A stretch of DNA of 34,968 bases from Candidatus Polarisedimenticolia bacterium (GCA_036001465.1 DASYUH010000092.1:1-34968), one strand, 5' to 3'. Positions 15,676-23,617 are shown, counted from the first letter of the stretch. A program made the numbers and translations. The notes: a model not told the origin generated them from the letters alone.

Positions 15676-15706
15676 ACTATAACCGATCCGGGCCGACCCG
15701 GCCCGG
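15676..15706. promoter_or_regulatory. Divergent tsaC / methyltransferase control region with palindrome
   Basis: Overlapping -10-like boxes lie on both strands: TATAGT on minus (15681-15676) and TATAAC on plus (15678-15683). Neither has a good -35. Next to them is a perfect inverted repeat CCGGGCCG-ACC-CGGCCCGG (15688-15706). It would fall in the methyltransferase leader and upstream of the tsaC -10. It could be an operator or simply a GC-rich hairpin. Confidence 0.35.
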
Positions 15707-15730
15707 ACAGGTGACATCAGGCTTGACTCC

Positions 15731-16567
15731 GTGAGCCCGACGATCAAGGTGATCGACAGCCCGCAGAACGCGCTCGTGAAGCACGCCCGCGCCCTGGAGC
15801 GTGACCGCGCGCTGCGCACGAGCGCGCGCACCTATCTGGCGTGGGGCGTCCATCTGGCGGAGGAGGCCCTTCTGGCCCGGGCCCCCTTGAGGCAGGCATT
15901 CCTCGGGCCGGGCCTCGAGGACTCGACGCGCGACTCCGGCCTGGCCCGCCGCCTGATCCAAAGCGGCGTCCCGATCGTGCGGGTCACCGCCCGCGTGCTC
16001 GAGTCGATCATCGAAGGATCGGCCGACCAGGGCGTCCTGCTGCTCGCCGAACTGCCCCGGACGGACGTGAAATCGGTCCTGTCCTCGGTGCCCCCCCTGG
16101 TCCTCGCCGCTCACGGTGTCCAGGACCCCGGGAACCTCGGCTCGATCCTGCGGAGCGCACGGGCGCTCGGGGCCGGCGGCCTGATCGCGCTGGAAGGCTC
16201 CGCCGATCCGTTCGGGAGCCGGGCCGTCCGGGCCGCCATGGGGACCCAGTTCACCCTGCCGGCGGTCTCCTGCACCACGACGGAGTGTCTCCGGGAGGCC
16301 AGGGCCGCGGGACGGCACCTGGTGGCGGCGGACCCGGGGGCGACCGAGCCACCCATCGGCGTCGACCTCGTGCGGCCGACCGTGCTCCTCGTCGGCAACG
16401 AGGGGGCCGGCCTGCCCCGGGAGGTCCTCGACGCGGCGGACCGGCGGGTCCGCATCCCGATGGCCCCGGGCGTCTCGTCCCTGAACGTCCACGCCGCGGC
16501 GGTCGCCCTGCTGTACGAGGCCGCCCGTCAGCGCGGCTTCACCTATCCTCCCTCGCGCTCGGGATGA
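15731..16567 (+). CDS. TrmH/SpoU-family RNA 2'-O-methyltransferase
   Basis: SPOUT-class, SAM-dependent methyltransferase, most likely acting on 23S rRNA (RlmB/TsnR-like). The 278-residue protein has an N-terminal substrate-binding domain (about residues 1-105). The knotted catalytic domain follows with the three SpoU motifs in order: motif 1 DPGNLGSILRSARALG, motif 2 VLLVGNEGAGLP and motif 3 IPMAPGVSSLNVHAAAVALL. The start is a GTG with only a poor ribosome-binding site. It converges with the histidine kinase gene 18 bases after its stop. The exact RNA target cannot be told. Confidence 0.91.
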   Translation: MSPTIKVIDSPQNALVKHARALERDRALRTSARTYLAWGVHLAEEALLARAPLRQAFLGPGLEDSTRDSGLARRLIQSGVPIVRVTARVLESIIEGSADQGVLLLAELPRTDVKSVLSSVPPLVLAAHGVQDPGNLGSILRSARALGAGGLIALEGSADPFGSRAVRAAMGTQFTLPAVSCTTTECLREARAAGRHLVAADPGATEPPIGVDLVRPTVLLVGNEGAGLPREVLDAADRRVRIPMAPGVSSLNVHAAAVALLYEAARQRGFTYPPSRSG

Positions 16568-16585
16568 GACGACGGCAGGGGGAGA

Positions 16586-18865
16586 TCAGCCTTCGGAGCG
16601 ACCCCGGCCGTGCCCCGGCCGGGGTGTCGAAAGCTGCTGATCGCGGGCCAGCGGCAGCGTGAAGGTGAACACGGACCCCTGCCCGACTTCGCTCCGCACG
16701 GAGATGTCCGAGCCGTGCAGGCGCAGGATGTCCCTTACGATCGACAGCCCGATGCCGGTCCCCTCGTACTGTCGCCCGGCGCTGGCGTCCACCTGGTAGA
16801 AGCGCTCGAAGATTTTCTCCTGGGCTTCCTTCGGGATGCCGATACCGGTGTCGGCCACCTCCACCTCGAGGAAACCGCGAGGCCCCTTGCGCGCCGCCAG
16901 CGTGATGCGCCCTCCCTCCCGGTTGAACTTCACCGCGTTCGTGAGGAGATTGACGAGCACCTGGCCGATCTTCACCCGATCGCCGCGCACCACGAGCTCG
17001 TCGGTCTCGTATTGGGTCGTGACCGCGAGGTTTTTCCTGCGCATGCGCTCCCCCACCATCTCGATCGATTCGTCCACGACCTGCCACAGGGGGACGTCCT
17101 CGAGCCGCATCTGGGTCTCGCCCTTCTCGATGCGCGAGAACGACAGCAGGTTGTCGATCATCTCGATGAGCCGGTCGATGTTCTTCAGCGCCACTCCCAG
17201 GCCGCGCTCCTGCTCGGGCGTGAGCGGCCCGAGGCGGCGCTTCAGGATCATCTCCGTGTACCCCTTGATCGAGACCAGGGGCGTGTGCAGCTCGTGGGAC
17301 ACGTTCGCCAGGAGATTCGATTTCATCTCGTCGAGCGACTTGAGCTCGCCGTTCAGCTTCACCAGCTGCTCGTTGCGTTCCGCCAGGTCCTTCTGCGCCG
17401 TCGCCAGCTCCCGGCAGGCGGTCTCGAGCTCGGCCTTGGCCTTGGCCTGCTCCTCGAGGCTTTGACGCAGCCGATTCTCGTCCTCGATGCGCCGGGTCAT
17501 GTCGCGCGCCGTGAGGATCACGCCCCATTCGTCGCCCGAGCCGGAACGCACCGGCCCGGCCAGGAGATCCACGACGGCGTGACGGGGGCGCAGGAGCTCG
17601 AGCCCCTCCGCGCGCGTCTCGCGCCGGGCAGCCGCCTCCGCGAGCAGGGCTTCGATCACGCCCGGGTCGGCGGAACGCTCCCGCAGCAGGCTTCCGAGCT
17701 CCTCCACTCCCCGTCCCAGGAGCGCGTCCCGCGGCGCTCCGAACCGATCGCAGAAGGCGCGGTTCACGAGGGTGACCTCGAGACCCTTCCCGCCATCCTC
17801 GAGGACCAGGATGCCGTCGCCCGCCGACTCGAGGGTGGCCTGCAGCCGCGCCTCACTCCCCGCCAGGGCCCTCTCGCTGCGCGCGCGGCGGGTCACGTCG
17901 GTGACCGTCCCCACGAGGGCCGGCACGCCCTGGAATTCGGTCCGCGCCCAGGCGAGACGCGCTTCCACACTGGCCGACGAGGCGGACAGGAGGAGGCAGG
18001 AGATCTCCCCGGCCGTCTCGCGCCCCGACTGGGCGCGGCGCACCACTTCAAGGACGCGGAGGAGGTCATGGGTGTGGAGGATCGTCTTGATCGACGCGCC
18101 CTCGATCTCCTCGCGCCGGACGTCCAGCATGGACGCCAGGGCCGGGTTGGCGTAGACGAGACGGTCCCCCTGCAGGACGAAGACCCCGTCGGACATCCCC
18201 TCGACCAGGCTCCGATGGCGTTCCTCCGACTCCCGCAGCCGGACCTCGAGGCTCCGCTCTGCCGACAGGTCGCGGGCCGCCACGAGCATGCCCCTCCCGT
18301 TCCCCGGCAGCCCGGCAATCGACACCTGCGCCGGGAAGGTGCTGCCGTCCCGGCGGAGCATGGTCAGGGTTTCCGAGATGCCGGCCTCGCGCAGCGACCG
18401 GCGCGCCAGCTTGGGCAGGATCCGGTCCCACTCCCCGGGATGAAACAGCGACTCGACGTGTCTCCCGGCAATGTCCTCGACCGCCCATTGCGTGAGCGCG
18501 ACCGCGCCGCGGCTGAAGAACGTGACGCCCCAGTCGGAATCCGTGCCGACGACGGCCAGGTCCGGGGGGCCGGACGCCAGGCACTCTAGATCCGAGAACT
18601 GCCCGCGGGATTCCTCGAGACGTCCGCGCAGGTCCGCCACCAGGCCGTTCATCTCCCGGGCCAGCGCCCCGACGATGGGGTCGGGGTCCGCCGGCAGGTT
18701 TCCGATCAGGGGATGGCGGCGCACCTCCTCGACCAGCGCAGTGAGGCGGCGCAGCGATCGACGCAGGAGGCCGATGCCGAGGATGGCGAGCGCCACGGCG
18801 AGGACGCCGGCGAAGATGGTGACGCCGGCCACCAGGAGAAGGCTGGATTCGAGCGATGCGTCCAT
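16586..18865 (-). CDS. Multi-PAS sensor histidine kinase
   Basis: A 759-residue membrane-attached sensor kinase. Order of parts: one N-terminal hydrophobic helix (about residues 8-34), a short HAMP-like linker, three PAS-like domains (about 95-215, 220-345 and 350-470) and a coiled-coil segment. The kinase core follows: phosphoacceptor His524 in NVSHELHTPL, N box LLTNAVKF, G1 DTGIGIP, F box FERFYQ and G2 GTGIGLSIV. All core residues are intact. The frame is open far upstream, but ATG 18865 is chosen with GGGAG four bases before it, 14 bases after the EAL gene. It carries no receiver of its own, so the receivers encoded upstream are likely partners. Confidence 0.93.
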   Translation of the reverse strand: MDASLESSLLLVAGVTIFAGVLAVALAILGIGLLRRSLRRLTALVEEVRRHPLIGNLPADPDPIVGALAREMNGLVADLRGRLEESRGQFSDLECLASGPPDLAVVGTDSDWGVTFFSRGAVALTQWAVEDIAGRHVESLFHPGEWDRILPKLARRSLREAGISETLTMLRRDGSTFPAQVSIAGLPGNGRGMLVAARDLSAERSLEVRLRESEERHRSLVEGMSDGVFVLQGDRLVYANPALASMLDVRREEIEGASIKTILHTHDLLRVLEVVRRAQSGRETAGEISCLLLSASSASVEARLAWARTEFQGVPALVGTVTDVTRRARSERALAGSEARLQATLESAGDGILVLEDGGKGLEVTLVNRAFCDRFGAPRDALLGRGVEELGSLLRERSADPGVIEALLAEAAARRETRAEGLELLRPRHAVVDLLAGPVRSGSGDEWGVILTARDMTRRIEDENRLRQSLEEQAKAKAELETACRELATAQKDLAERNEQLVKLNGELKSLDEMKSNLLANVSHELHTPLVSIKGYTEMILKRRLGPLTPEQERGLGVALKNIDRLIEMIDNLLSFSRIEKGETQMRLEDVPLWQVVDESIEMVGERMRRKNLAVTTQYETDELVVRGDRVKIGQVLVNLLTNAVKFNREGGRITLAARKGPRGFLEVEVADTGIGIPKEAQEKIFERFYQVDASAGRQYEGTGIGLSIVRDILRLHGSDISVRSEVGQGSVFTFTLPLARDQQLSTPRPGHGRGRSEG

Positions 18866-18879
18866 GGATCTCCCGTCCT

Positions 18880-20226
18880 CTAGGTGTCTGTCCCACCGCG
18901 CGCGAGGACGGGAAACGCCGGCGCGGGACGGGCGAAGAAGAACCCCTGCCCGTAACGCATGCCGCAGGCCCGCAGAGCCTGGTATTCCTCCGCGGTCTCG
19001 ATCCCCTCCGCGATCACCCGCGTGCGCGTTCGCGCCGCGACCTGGAGCAGGGAGTGCACCAGATCCTGCTTGATCAGGCTCTGGTGGATGTTCTGGATCA
19101 GGGACATGTCGATTTTCAGGAAATCGGCCGCCACTTCGGAGACCGTCTGCAGCGAGGAATATCCGGTCCCCACGTCGTCGATCGCCACGAGGAAGCCGAG
19201 GCGGCGAAGCCGATCCAATTCGCGGCCGAAGGTCTCGAAATCCTCGATCCCGGTGCGCTCGGTGATTTCCAGCACCAGGTTGCCGGGATGCAGGTCGACC
19301 TCTTCGAGGAGGGCCTGGAGGTTCTGCTCCACCAGACCGGGGGTGCCGAGGGTCTCCGGCAGCGAATTGAGGAAGAGCTTCTTCGATCGGTCGAGCCCGC
19401 GGGCGTTGCGCAGCGCCTCCCGGCGGCACAGGATGTCGAGCTCGGAGGACAGGCGGTTTCGATCCGAGCAGGTGAACAGCGCCTTGGGCACTTCGAACGC
19501 CGTATTCGCAGGTCCGCGCGTCAGCGCCTCGTACCCCATGATGGAGGCGTCGTCCATGTCCACGATCGGCTGGTAATGGGTGGTGAGCCGTCCCTCTTGC
19601 ATGATCGAACGCAGCTCGGCGGCGCGCTCGTGATGCAGGCGGTCGGCCTCCCGCAGCGTCATGCCGCGGGCCTCGCGGATCCCCTGGTACACCATCCTCT
19701 CGTACCGTGCCGTGGGATTGGGCGACACCAGAGCGTAGCCGACGGAGAAGTCGACCGGCGGAGCCGGCGGGGCCCACGGCGCGTCCGCGAGCCGGACCGC
19801 CAGGTGGGCCGCCAGGCTCCCCGCGGCGTCCGCCAGATCGGGGATCGCGATCTCCTGGCCGCCCGGGCCTTCACGGAGAAACATCGTGAAGGCGTTCCCG
19901 TACACGCCGTCGAGTGAGATCAGCGTGTTCCCGGGGAAGATCCGGCTCTTCAACGCCTTGAGGTGCGCCGCCACCCCCGCCAGGAAGCGATCACCGAATT
20001 CCCAGCCGTGCGCCTGCTCCAGGGAACCCAACGACGGAAACTCGAGGACGATGATCCCCAGCCGGCGGCCGGCGCAGTGCATTTCGATCTGGTCGAGGTG
20101 GAGGGCGTACGAGGACAGCCCGGTGATCGGGTCGCAGATCGCTCCTTTCAGACGAAGGAACGAGGCGCGCAGCCGCCGGGTGTCCTCGGCGCCGCGCGCC
20201 GGATCCGCGTCGAGGACTGGCTTCAT
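18880..20226 (-). CDS. c-di-GMP phosphodiesterase: degenerate GGDEF plus intact EAL
   Basis: A 448-residue cytoplasmic protein. Residues 30-165 look like a GGDEF domain: DPITGLSSY recalls DPLTGLPNR. The GGDEF signature itself is replaced by DGVYGNAF, so it should not make c-di-GMP and may only bind GTP or mediate contacts. Residues 205-440 form an EAL domain with all metal and catalytic residues: Glu233 in YEALTRG, Asn287, Glu320 in LEITER, Asp350/351 in IDDVGTGYSS, Lys371, Glu407 in AEGIE and Gln427. It is thus predicted to cleave c-di-GMP. Its ATG overlaps the stop of the receiver gene (ATGA). Confidence 0.92.
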   Translation of the reverse strand: MKPVLDADPARGAEDTRRLRASFLRLKGAICDPITGLSSYALHLDQIEMHCAGRRLGIIVLEFPSLGSLEQAHGWEFGDRFLAGVAAHLKALKSRIFPGNTLISLDGVYGNAFTMFLREGPGGQEIAIPDLADAAGSLAAHLAVRLADAPWAPPAPPVDFSVGYALVSPNPTARYERMVYQGIREARGMTLREADRLHHERAAELRSIMQEGRLTTHYQPIVDMDDASIMGYEALTRGPANTAFEVPKALFTCSDRNRLSSELDILCRREALRNARGLDRSKKLFLNSLPETLGTPGLVEQNLQALLEEVDLHPGNLVLEITERTGIEDFETFGRELDRLRRLGFLVAIDDVGTGYSSLQTVSEVAADFLKIDMSLIQNIHQSLIKQDLVHSLLQVAARTRTRVIAEGIETAEEYQALRACGMRYGQGFFFARPAPAFPVLARGGTDT

Positions 20227-20633
20227 GCGGTCGCCCCGCGTCCCAGGGTCTCGAAGATCCTCCGCACGCGCGCCAGGAGCTCCTCGCAGGAGAACGGCTT
20301 GGCGATGTAATCGAACGCCCCCTCCTGCAATCCGTGGAGCTTGTCGCGCACTTCCATCTTGATGGAGAACATCGCGACCGGGATCCCGGTCGTCTTGTCG
20401 TCGACCTTCAGCATGCGGAGGACCTGCCACCCGTCCATGCCCGGCATGTTGATGTCGAGCAGGATGAGATCGGGGGCCGCCTCTTCGAGACTGCGCAGGG
20501 CCTCCTGTCCCCCCCGGGCCTGCATGACCCGGTAGCCTCCGCCCTCAAGGACCAGGCGGGTCATGTCCAGGATGTCGGCGTCGTCGTCCACCACCATGAC
20601 GATGGGAGCCGTCGTCCCCCCGGGAGCCGTCAT
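20223..20633 (-). CDS. Single-domain response regulator
   Basis: A 136-residue CheY-like receiver with no output domain. The acidic pocket is DDD (residues 16-18), the phosphoacceptor is Asp60 in LLDINMPGMDG, the switch Ser is Ser90 in MFSIK and the conserved Lys is Lys112 in AKPFS. All needed residues are present. It overlaps both neighbours by 4 bases (ATGA at each end), between the receiver-PilZ and EAL genes. It is probably phosphorylated by the histidine kinase of the cluster and may act on the EAL protein by direct contact; this is inference. Confidence 0.92.
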   Translation of the reverse strand: MTAPGGTTAPIVMVVDDDADILDMTRLVLEGGGYRVMQARGGQEALRSLEEAAPDLILLDINMPGMDGWQVLRMLKVDDKTTGIPVAMFSIKMEVRDKLHGLQEGAFDYIAKPFSCEELLARVRRIFETLGRGATA

Positions 20634-21373
20634 GTGCGCCGCCCCGGGGCGTCCTCGTCCCCCTCGTCCGCCGGCCCGTCGATCGTCCGGTTGACGTAGT
20701 GGTCAATGCGCTCCTCGTCGTGAGGATCGAGGTCGACGAAGCGCACCCCGACGCCGGGAATCAGGTGGGAATGCTCCTCGTCCGCAACCTGGCGCACGAC
20801 CACACCCCGGGCCTTGAGCGGCCGCTCGCCGCCGGGCCCCGGGAGCCGGAGCGACAGCGCCAGCTGAGATTGGAGAGGCAGGGGCTCGGGAATCACCAGG
20901 AACAGTCCGGTGCGGCTGATGTCCTTCAGGCGGCCGCGCTTCACGCCCGGCGGAGCGGAGACGTGGACCCAGCCGCGCGCCCCGCGCCTGCGGCCATGGC
21001 GATGGCCCGCCCGCCCCAGGGAGGTCAAGGCCAGCTCGAGGGCGCCGCTCTCCAGGGGCCGCGAGAGCGCGACGTCGGCCCCGGCCGCGCAGGAGGCGGT
21101 GACGCCATCCGTGCCGGTCACCACGAACACCGGAATGGATCGCAGCGCGGGATCCGACTTGAGCGAGCGCACGCAGGCCTCGCCGTCGAGGCCCGGCTTC
21201 TGCGCGTCCAGGAGAATCAGGTCGGGGCCGCAGGACGCCGCCTTCCGGATCACGTCGGGCCCGTCGTGCGCCCGCACGATCTCGCACCCCAGGCGTTTCA
21301 GGAACGACGATTCCAGCAGCCGGAAGAGTCCGGCATCGTCGACCACCAGAACCCGGGACAGCGTTCGCTGCAT
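20630..21373 (-). CDS. Receiver-PilZ domain protein
   Basis: A 247-residue fusion of a receiver (about residues 5-120) and a PilZ domain (about 130-240). The receiver keeps DD (12-13), Asp56 and Thr86, but the conserved Lys is Arg105 (SRPLE), so its phosphorylation switch may be altered. The PilZ part has the DxSxxG-type motif in KDISRTGLFLV and an upstream basic stretch (RHGRRRGARG), the usual c-di-GMP contacts. It is likely a c-di-GMP effector controlled by phosphorylation. The frame is open to an ATG at 21463, but that codon lies inside a possible promoter and has no ribosome-binding site; ATG 21373 is preferred. Confidence 0.84.
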   Translation of the reverse strand: MQRTLSRVLVVDDAGLFRLLESSFLKRLGCEIVRAHDGPDVIRKAASCGPDLILLDAQKPGLDGEACVRSLKSDPALRSIPVFVVTGTDGVTASCAAGADVALSRPLESGALELALTSLGRAGHRHGRRRGARGWVHVSAPPGVKRGRLKDISRTGLFLVIPEPLPLQSQLALSLRLPGPGGERPLKARGVVVRQVADEEHSHLIPGVGVRFVDLDPHDEERIDHYVNRTIDGPADEGDEDAPGRRT

Positions 21374-21453
21374 GGATGGCCTACCGGGAGGAGGCCTGCG
21401 TCCGGAAACGGCTGGATCGCGTATCTCCGCGACAGGTAGCGGCTTGCGGCTGG

Positions 21454-21483
21454 ACGATACCATAGTCGCGTTCGCCCAATCAA
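21454..21483 (-). promoter_or_regulatory. Possible promoter before the receiver-PilZ gene
   Basis: Minus strand: TTGATT (21483-21478), an 18-base spacer and TATCGT (21459-21454). Each box matches four of six consensus bases. It lies in the 168-base gap after the NtrC-type gene and would give a leader of about 75 bases. Confidence 0.3.
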
Positions 21484-21541
21484 GGTTCCGAAGCGACCGG
21501 ATCCACGATGCGATCCGCCTCCCGGTCGCTCCTCGACGCTC

Positions 21542-23002
21542 CTAGTTGTTGCTCCCCTGATCCGATGCCGGCTCCGCCGCATGGGAGCCGTGAACCGCCG
21601 CGTCGCCGCCGCTGCGCTCCGTCCCGCCCTTCAGCGGAATGCCCAGCCTCTTCATCTTCTCGATGAGCGTGGTCCTCTTGATTTTCAGCAGCTCCGCCGC
21701 GCGCGTCTTGACCCAGCCGGCGTGCTCGAGGGCCTGGTAGAGCATCCGCTGCTCGTAGGTGGCCAGCACCTCGTCCAGCGAGAATCCGTCCCCCCCGACG
21801 TGCAGGACCGGCACCTCGATCAGGCCCTCGTCCAGGATCTCCCGGGGGAGGTCCTCCGGCCCCAGCACCTCCTTGCTGAACGACAGGGCCACCGCCCGCT
21901 CGATGACGTTCTCGAGCTGCCTCACGTTCCCGGGCCAGGAGAATTCCATCAGCAGCTTCATCGCCTCCGGGGCGAGGCGCTTGGCCGCGACGTTCATCTC
22001 GCCGCAGTACTTGTTCAGGAAATGCTGGATCAGGACCGGAACGTCCTCCCGCCGCTCGCGCAGGGACGGCAGCTGGATCGAGATGACGTTCAGCCGGTAG
22101 TACAGATCCTCCCGGAACCGCCCCTCCTCCATCATCGCCTTGAGGTTCACGTTGGTGGCGGCGATGATGCGCACGTCCACCTGAATCTTCTTCGTGCCTC
22201 CCAGCGGCATGAACTCCCGCTCCTGCAGGACGCGCAGTAGCTTGATCTGGAGGCTCACGCTCATGTTGCCGATCTCGTCCAGGAAGAGCGTCCCGGTGTC
22301 CGCCGCCTCGAAGCGCCCCGGCCGATCGGCGACCGCGTCGGTGAACGCCCCCTTCACGTGGCCGAACAGCTCGTCCTCGAGCAGCGAGTCGGGAATGCCG
22401 CCGCAGTTGACCGAGACGAAGGGACGATTGCGACGATCCCCGTTGAAGTGCAGCGCCCGCGCCACCAGCTCCTTTCCCGTCCCGCTCGCGCCGGTGATCA
22501 GGACCGTGCTCCGGCTGCTGGCCACCTGCTCGATGAGCGAGAAGAGGCGGCGCATCACCGGACTCTGCCCGATGATGTTGTGCACGCCGTAGGTCGTCTC
22601 CAGCTGGCGCCGCAGGTAGACGTTTTCGCGCCGCAGGTGGCTCCGCTCGAGCGCCTTGCCCACGACCAGCTCCACCTCCTCCATGCGGAAGGGCTTTACG
22701 ATGTAGTCGACCGCACCCATCTTCATCGCCTTGATCGCCGTCTCCACCGAAGCGTATCCGGTGATCATGACGACCGGGAGTTCCGGCTTGGCGGAGGTGA
22801 TGTCCCTGAGGACCTCCATGCCGTCCACGCGCGGCAGGACCATGTCCAGGATCACCAGATCGAACGCCTCCTCGCGCGCCGCGGCGACCGCCTTCTCGCC
22901 CGACTCGGCGGAGGAGACCCGGAATCCCGCCTCCTGCAGCGACTGGCCCAGGACCTGACGCACCCCTTCGTCGTCGTCCACCACCAGGATCTTCTCGTTC
23001 AA
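21542..23002 (-). CDS. NtrC-family sigma-54-dependent response regulator
   Basis: A 486-residue transcription activator. The receiver (about residues 1-120) has DDD at 9-11, Asp53 in LVILDMVLP and Lys in IVKPF. The central AAA+ domain has Walker A GASGTGKE, the sigma-54-contacting loop as GAFTDA (usually GAFTGA), Walker B GTLFLDEIG and FSWPGNVRQLEN. The C-terminal Fis-type helix-turn-helix is AAELLKIKRTTLIEKMKRLGI. The start is TTG 23002 with GGAGG five bases upstream. The frame reaches a TTG at 23041, but that codon is part of the -12 promoter element. It has its own sigma-54 promoter and so may be autoregulated. Confidence 0.94.
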   Translation of the reverse strand: MNEKILVVDDDEGVRQVLGQSLQEAGFRVSSAESGEKAVAAAREEAFDLVILDMVLPRVDGMEVLRDITSAKPELPVVMITGYASVETAIKAMKMGAVDYIVKPFRMEEVELVVGKALERSHLRRENVYLRRQLETTYGVHNIIGQSPVMRRLFSLIEQVASSRSTVLITGASGTGKELVARALHFNGDRRNRPFVSVNCGGIPDSLLEDELFGHVKGAFTDAVADRPGRFEAADTGTLFLDEIGNMSVSLQIKLLRVLQEREFMPLGGTKKIQVDVRIIAATNVNLKAMMEEGRFREDLYYRLNVISIQLPSLRERREDVPVLIQHFLNKYCGEMNVAAKRLAPEAMKLLMEFSWPGNVRQLENVIERAVALSFSKEVLGPEDLPREILDEGLIEVPVLHVGGDGFSLDEVLATYEQRMLYQALEHAGWVKTRAAELLKIKRTTLIEKMKRLGIPLKGGTERSGGDAAVHGSHAAEPASDQGSNN

Positions 23003-23036
23003 GGTCTCCTCCTCGAAGTGTGTCGCTCCCTCGAAG

Positions 23037-23052
23037 AGCAAGGGGTGTGCCA
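23037..23052 (-). promoter_or_regulatory. Sigma-54 (-24/-12) promoter of the NtrC-type gene
   Basis: Minus strand TGGCAC (23052-23047), five bases, then TTGCT (23041-23037). This matches the TGGCAC-N5-TTGCW consensus fully, with GG and GC at the required distance. The transcript should start near 23026, about 24 bases before the TTG start codon, with the GGAGG site in between. Confidence 0.85.
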
Positions 23053-23125
23053 GAACTCCGACACCCGTGAAAGGAGTGGAAGCGCTTGGATTTGAGGGAG
23101 AACAGGGAAGTCGGACCTAGGCGCG

Positions 23126-23172
23126 CGTCAGAATGGTGACACAAAACGTCAACGGATGGAAAAAAAGCGTCA
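23126..23172 (-). promoter_or_regulatory. Three phased TGACG repeats, probable enhancer site
   Basis: TGACG occurs three times on the minus strand, at 23172-23168, 23151-23147 and 23130-23126. The spacing is exactly 21 bp, two helical turns. The block lies about 75-120 bp upstream of the sigma-54 promoter, the normal place for an enhancer-binding activator. A run of seven T between the first two copies could also help end bactofilin transcription. Confidence 0.6.
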
Positions 23173-23191
23173 GCCGTCCGGCGGAGCGTTC

Positions 23192-23617
23192 CTAGCGTGC
23201 GGTGCGGCGATCGCGACCCGGCAGGCCGGCGACACGGGCTCGCCCCCGGACGATCGAACCGGGGCAGACCTCGAGGACCGGCGTGTCCATGTCCCCTTCG
23301 AAATCGCCGGTTGCCGAGAGGGACACTCGGGTCGAGACGGACATCTTGCCTCGCGCCTCCCCCTCGAGGTCGACGCTGTAGGCCTCCACGTCGGCATCGA
23401 TGCGCCCCCCGCTTCGAACGCACAGGCCGCCGCGGATGGCGATCGCGCCCTGCACCGCGCCGCGCACCACCACCGGGCCGTCGCCGAGGATCCGGCCGAC
23501 GATTCGCGTGTGCCTCCCGACGAGCGTCCGGCCGCCGGACGCGGCCCCCGGCGCCTCCGGGACCACGGGAAGCGCTTCTCCCGTCTCGACCTTTGGTTCG
23601 CGTTTTCGGAAGAGCAC
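23192..23617 (-). CDS. Bactofilin (polymer-forming cytoskeletal protein)
   Basis: A 141-residue protein of the bactofilin family, whose members polymerise without nucleotide into filaments that place cell-wall or motility proteins. The core (about residues 30-125) shows the repeating Gly/Val pattern of the right-handed beta helix: LVGRHTRIVGRILGDGPVVVRGAVQGAIAIRGG, GGRIDADVEA, LEGEARGKMSVS. Short disordered tails flank it, the C-terminal one being basic. The start is GTG with a G-rich site upstream. It lies between tRNA-Gly and the NtrC-type gene on the same strand. Confidence 0.87.
   Translation of the reverse strand: MLFRKREPKVETGEALPVVPEAPGAASGGRTLVGRHTRIVGRILGDGPVVVRGAVQGAIAIRGGLCVRSGGRIDADVEAYSVDLEGEARGKMSVSTRVSLSATGDFEGDMDTPVLEVCPGSIVRGRARVAGLPGRDRRTAR

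Noticed and set aside
18866-19777. Upstream extension of the histidine kinase frame by about 300 codons
   Set aside because: It runs through the EAL gene in another frame, has Arg/Pro/Gly-rich low-information translation, and a good ATG with GGGAG lies at 18865.
23003-23041. Longer start of the NtrC-type protein at TTG 23041
   Set aside because: That codon is part of the -12 element of the sigma-54 promoter; TTG 23002 has the GGAGG site and begins just before the receiver domain.
23150-23191. Intrinsic terminator after bactofilin
   Set aside because: There is a run of seven T, but the preceding stem is only about three base pairs and sits five bases away.
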